Below are positions 62,862 to 64,000 of a DNA stretch of 64,000 nucleotides, piece by piece (within the stretch, counting starts at the first letter, position 1; every line of letters begins with the position of its first letter). The DNA lies in assembly GCF_005116465.1 (NCBI RefSeq), contig NZ_SWBM01000003.1, forward strand, positions 1 to 64,000, read 5' to 3'. Both the position numbers and the translations under genes were made by a program. Source of the DNA: Robertmurraya kyonggiensis. Lineage in GTDB: Bacteria; Bacillota; Bacilli; Bacillales; Cytobacillaceae. The notes under the pieces are model-generated. The model ran no database searches and was not told the DNA's origin. It worked only from the letters and a program-made list of their open reading frames with translations.

Positions 62862-64000
62862 TTATAATAACGAACCTTCAATTGCCTCTTCAAATACTTG
62901 AATAATATCATCCGCATGCTCAATTCCAACAGAGATACGAACGACATTGTTTGTGATTCCTAAAGCCTCTTGTGCTTCCTTCGGTAAAGCACGATGAGAT
63001 GTTTTTAACGGATGAGATACCGTCGTTTCTACACCTGCTAGAGTTGGGGCAATTTTTACCCATGAAAGTGATTTGAAAAACTGATTCACATCAACTTGTT
63101 GACCTAGCTCAATGGTGACCATTGCTCCATATCCTTCTTCTGCTTCTTGAAATGGATAATAGGTCTTCGAGATATAATTATTTTCTCTTAAAGCATCTGC
63201 TAATTTTCTTGCGTTAGATGATTGACTCTTCATCCGTAGCGCCAATGTTTTTAGACCACGACATGTTAACCATGCTTCAAACGGACTAACATTCGCCCCT
63301 AAATTAACAACTTTAGCTCTTGCCTTCGTTAGTAAATCTTCTCTACCAACCAACACACCAGAAGTCACATCACTATGTCCACCAATATATTTTGTTGCAC
63401 TATGAACAACCATGTCCACTCCTAGTAAATATGGATTACTATGATATGGCGTTGCAAACGTATTATCGACAAGTGTCAGCAAATCATATTGTTTTGCTAA
63501 AGCAACGACAGATTCTAAATCCTCCACTCTCAAAAACGGATTCGTAATTGATTCTGTATAAAGTAACTTTGTATTTGACTGGATTTCTTTTTCCACTAAT
63601 GAAAGGTCGGAAAAGGAAACAAACGTTGTTTCAATACCTAAATCATGGAGCTCTGCTTTTAATAAATGAAAACTTCCACCATATAAGTCATCTGCAGCCA
63701 CGATGTGATCTCCACTTTTAACAGCAGCAAGAACTCCTGCTAAAATCGCTGATAATCCAGATGATGTGGCAATGCCCTCTGGTGCTCCTTCAATTGCAGC
63801 AACTGCTTTCCCTAGTTCATCAGGGTTGGGATTTCCTGTACGTGAATACAAGTAATTTCCTTCGCCTTGATAGTAGCCTTCTAATTCATCTAGATCGGCA
63901 AACGTAAATGCAGAAGTTTGATAAATTGGTGTCACCTTACTTTTGATCGGCTGTTCACTCTTTTTTACACTATGTAGTAACATCGTTTCAAACTTCTTCG
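62862..64000 (-). CDS. PLP-dependent cystathionine synthase/lyase family enzyme, N-terminus cut by window edge
   Basis: Trans-sulfuration enzyme of the Cys/Met metabolism PLP family (cystathionine gamma-synthase, gamma-lyase or related). It has SRTGNPNPDELG, SSGLSAI, the PLP lysine in HSATKYIGGHSD, and a C-terminal AGVETTVSHPLKTSHR. Upstream of the ATG at 63983 the frame continues as KKFET up to the window edge. Family members start MKKFET or similar, so the true start is probably just outside. Sequence alone does not separate synthase from lyase. No upstream control region is visible. Confidence 0.88.
   Translation of the reverse strand, partial: KKFETMLLHSVKKSEQPIKSKVTPIYQTSAFTFADLDELEGYYQGEGNYLYSRTGNPNPDELGKAVAAIEGAPEGIATSSGLSAILAGVLAAVKSGDHIVAADDLYGGSFHLLKAELHDLGIETTFVSFSDLSLVEKEIQSNTKLLYTESITNPFLRVEDLESVVALAKQYDLLTLVDNTFATPYHSNPYLLGVDMVVHSATKYIGGHSDVTSGVLVGREDLLTKARAKVVNLGANVSPFEAWLTCRGLKTLALRMKSQSSNARKLADALRENNYISKTYYPFQEAEEGYGAMVTIELGQQVDVNQFFKSLSWVKIAPTLAGVETTVSHPLKTSHRALPKEAQEALGITNNVVRISVGIEHADDIIQVFEEAIEGSLL

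Overview
The window is a chromosomal segment of a low-GC, spore-forming member of the Bacillaceae. The evidence is a 16S rRNA 5' end with tandem sigma-A rrn promoters at the left edge, spore genes (sspE, sspK), PerR, FabL, and a gene order that follows the Bacillus subtilis yfh-yga region (yfhD/E/F, recX, yfhH, sspK, yfhJ, yfhP, mutY, yfhS, fabL, sspE, ygaB/C/D/E, gsaB, bcp, perR, ygzB, ygxA, rrn). The species is not assigned. No tRNA, prophage, IS transposase or CRISPR array was seen.

Layout. 1-2.3 kb: rrn promoters, ygxA, ygzB, perR. 2.3-9.2 kb: a 2-hydroxyacid dehydrogenase, a papain-like fold protein, an MHYT-GGDEF-EAL cyclic-di-GMP enzyme, bcp, a potassium channel and gsaB. 9.2-14.2 kb: a long regulatory leader and a divergent stand-alone glutamate synthase large subunit. 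14.2-23.5 kb: a 51-bp tandem repeat, ygaE, an appDFABC-type oligopeptide ABC operon inserted between ygaE and ygaD, then ygaD. 23.6-32 kb: the conserved ygaC-to-yfhD block with many small sporulation-associated genes. 32-36.5 kb: a SWIM/SNF2 helicase, a DoxX protein, a cluster of DnaA boxes and a small orphan gene. 36.5-47.9 kb: LysR regulator, cupin, an ECF sigma/anti-sigma trio, pepT, two transporters, a MOSC protein and a TipA-like MerR regulator. 48-54 kb: potABCD and a MutS2-like ATPase lacking the Smr domain. 54.3-59.9 kb: a cyclic-di-GMP riboswitch ahead of an orphan gene, DoxX, acyl-CoA dehydrogenase with a divergent LiuR-like MerR, a heptad-repeat coiled coil, and an NmrA/epimerase with its TetR. 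59.9-64 kb: a CNNM/CorC protein, terC behind a manganese riboswitch, a small orphan gene and a PLP-dependent sulfur amino-acid enzyme cut by the window edge.

Regulation is the richest layer. Readable sites include a Per box at perR, two perfect GlnR/TnrA boxes and a cre-like site before gltA, a 19-bp-spacer MerR promoter, a palindrome covering the divergent acyl-CoA dehydrogenase/MerR promoters, three matching TetR operators, an ECF autoregulatory promoter, a sigma-G promoter before sspK, and two riboswitches (c-di-GMP-I and yybP-ykoY Mn2+).

Three signals stand out as not explained by ordinary gene content. First, four exact TTATNCACA DnaA boxes, with three one-mismatch copies, lie in one 380-bp intergenic region away from any visible dnaA/oriC genes. 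Second, several intergenic spaces just after stop codons carry locus-specific word repeats; two of them (14.17-14.55 kb and 26.05-26.24 kb) share a 14-base head and related inverted tails, as if they were one element family with variable interiors. Third, a c-di-GMP aptamer controls an uncharacterised 114-residue protein, in the same window as an intact GGDEF-EAL enzyme.
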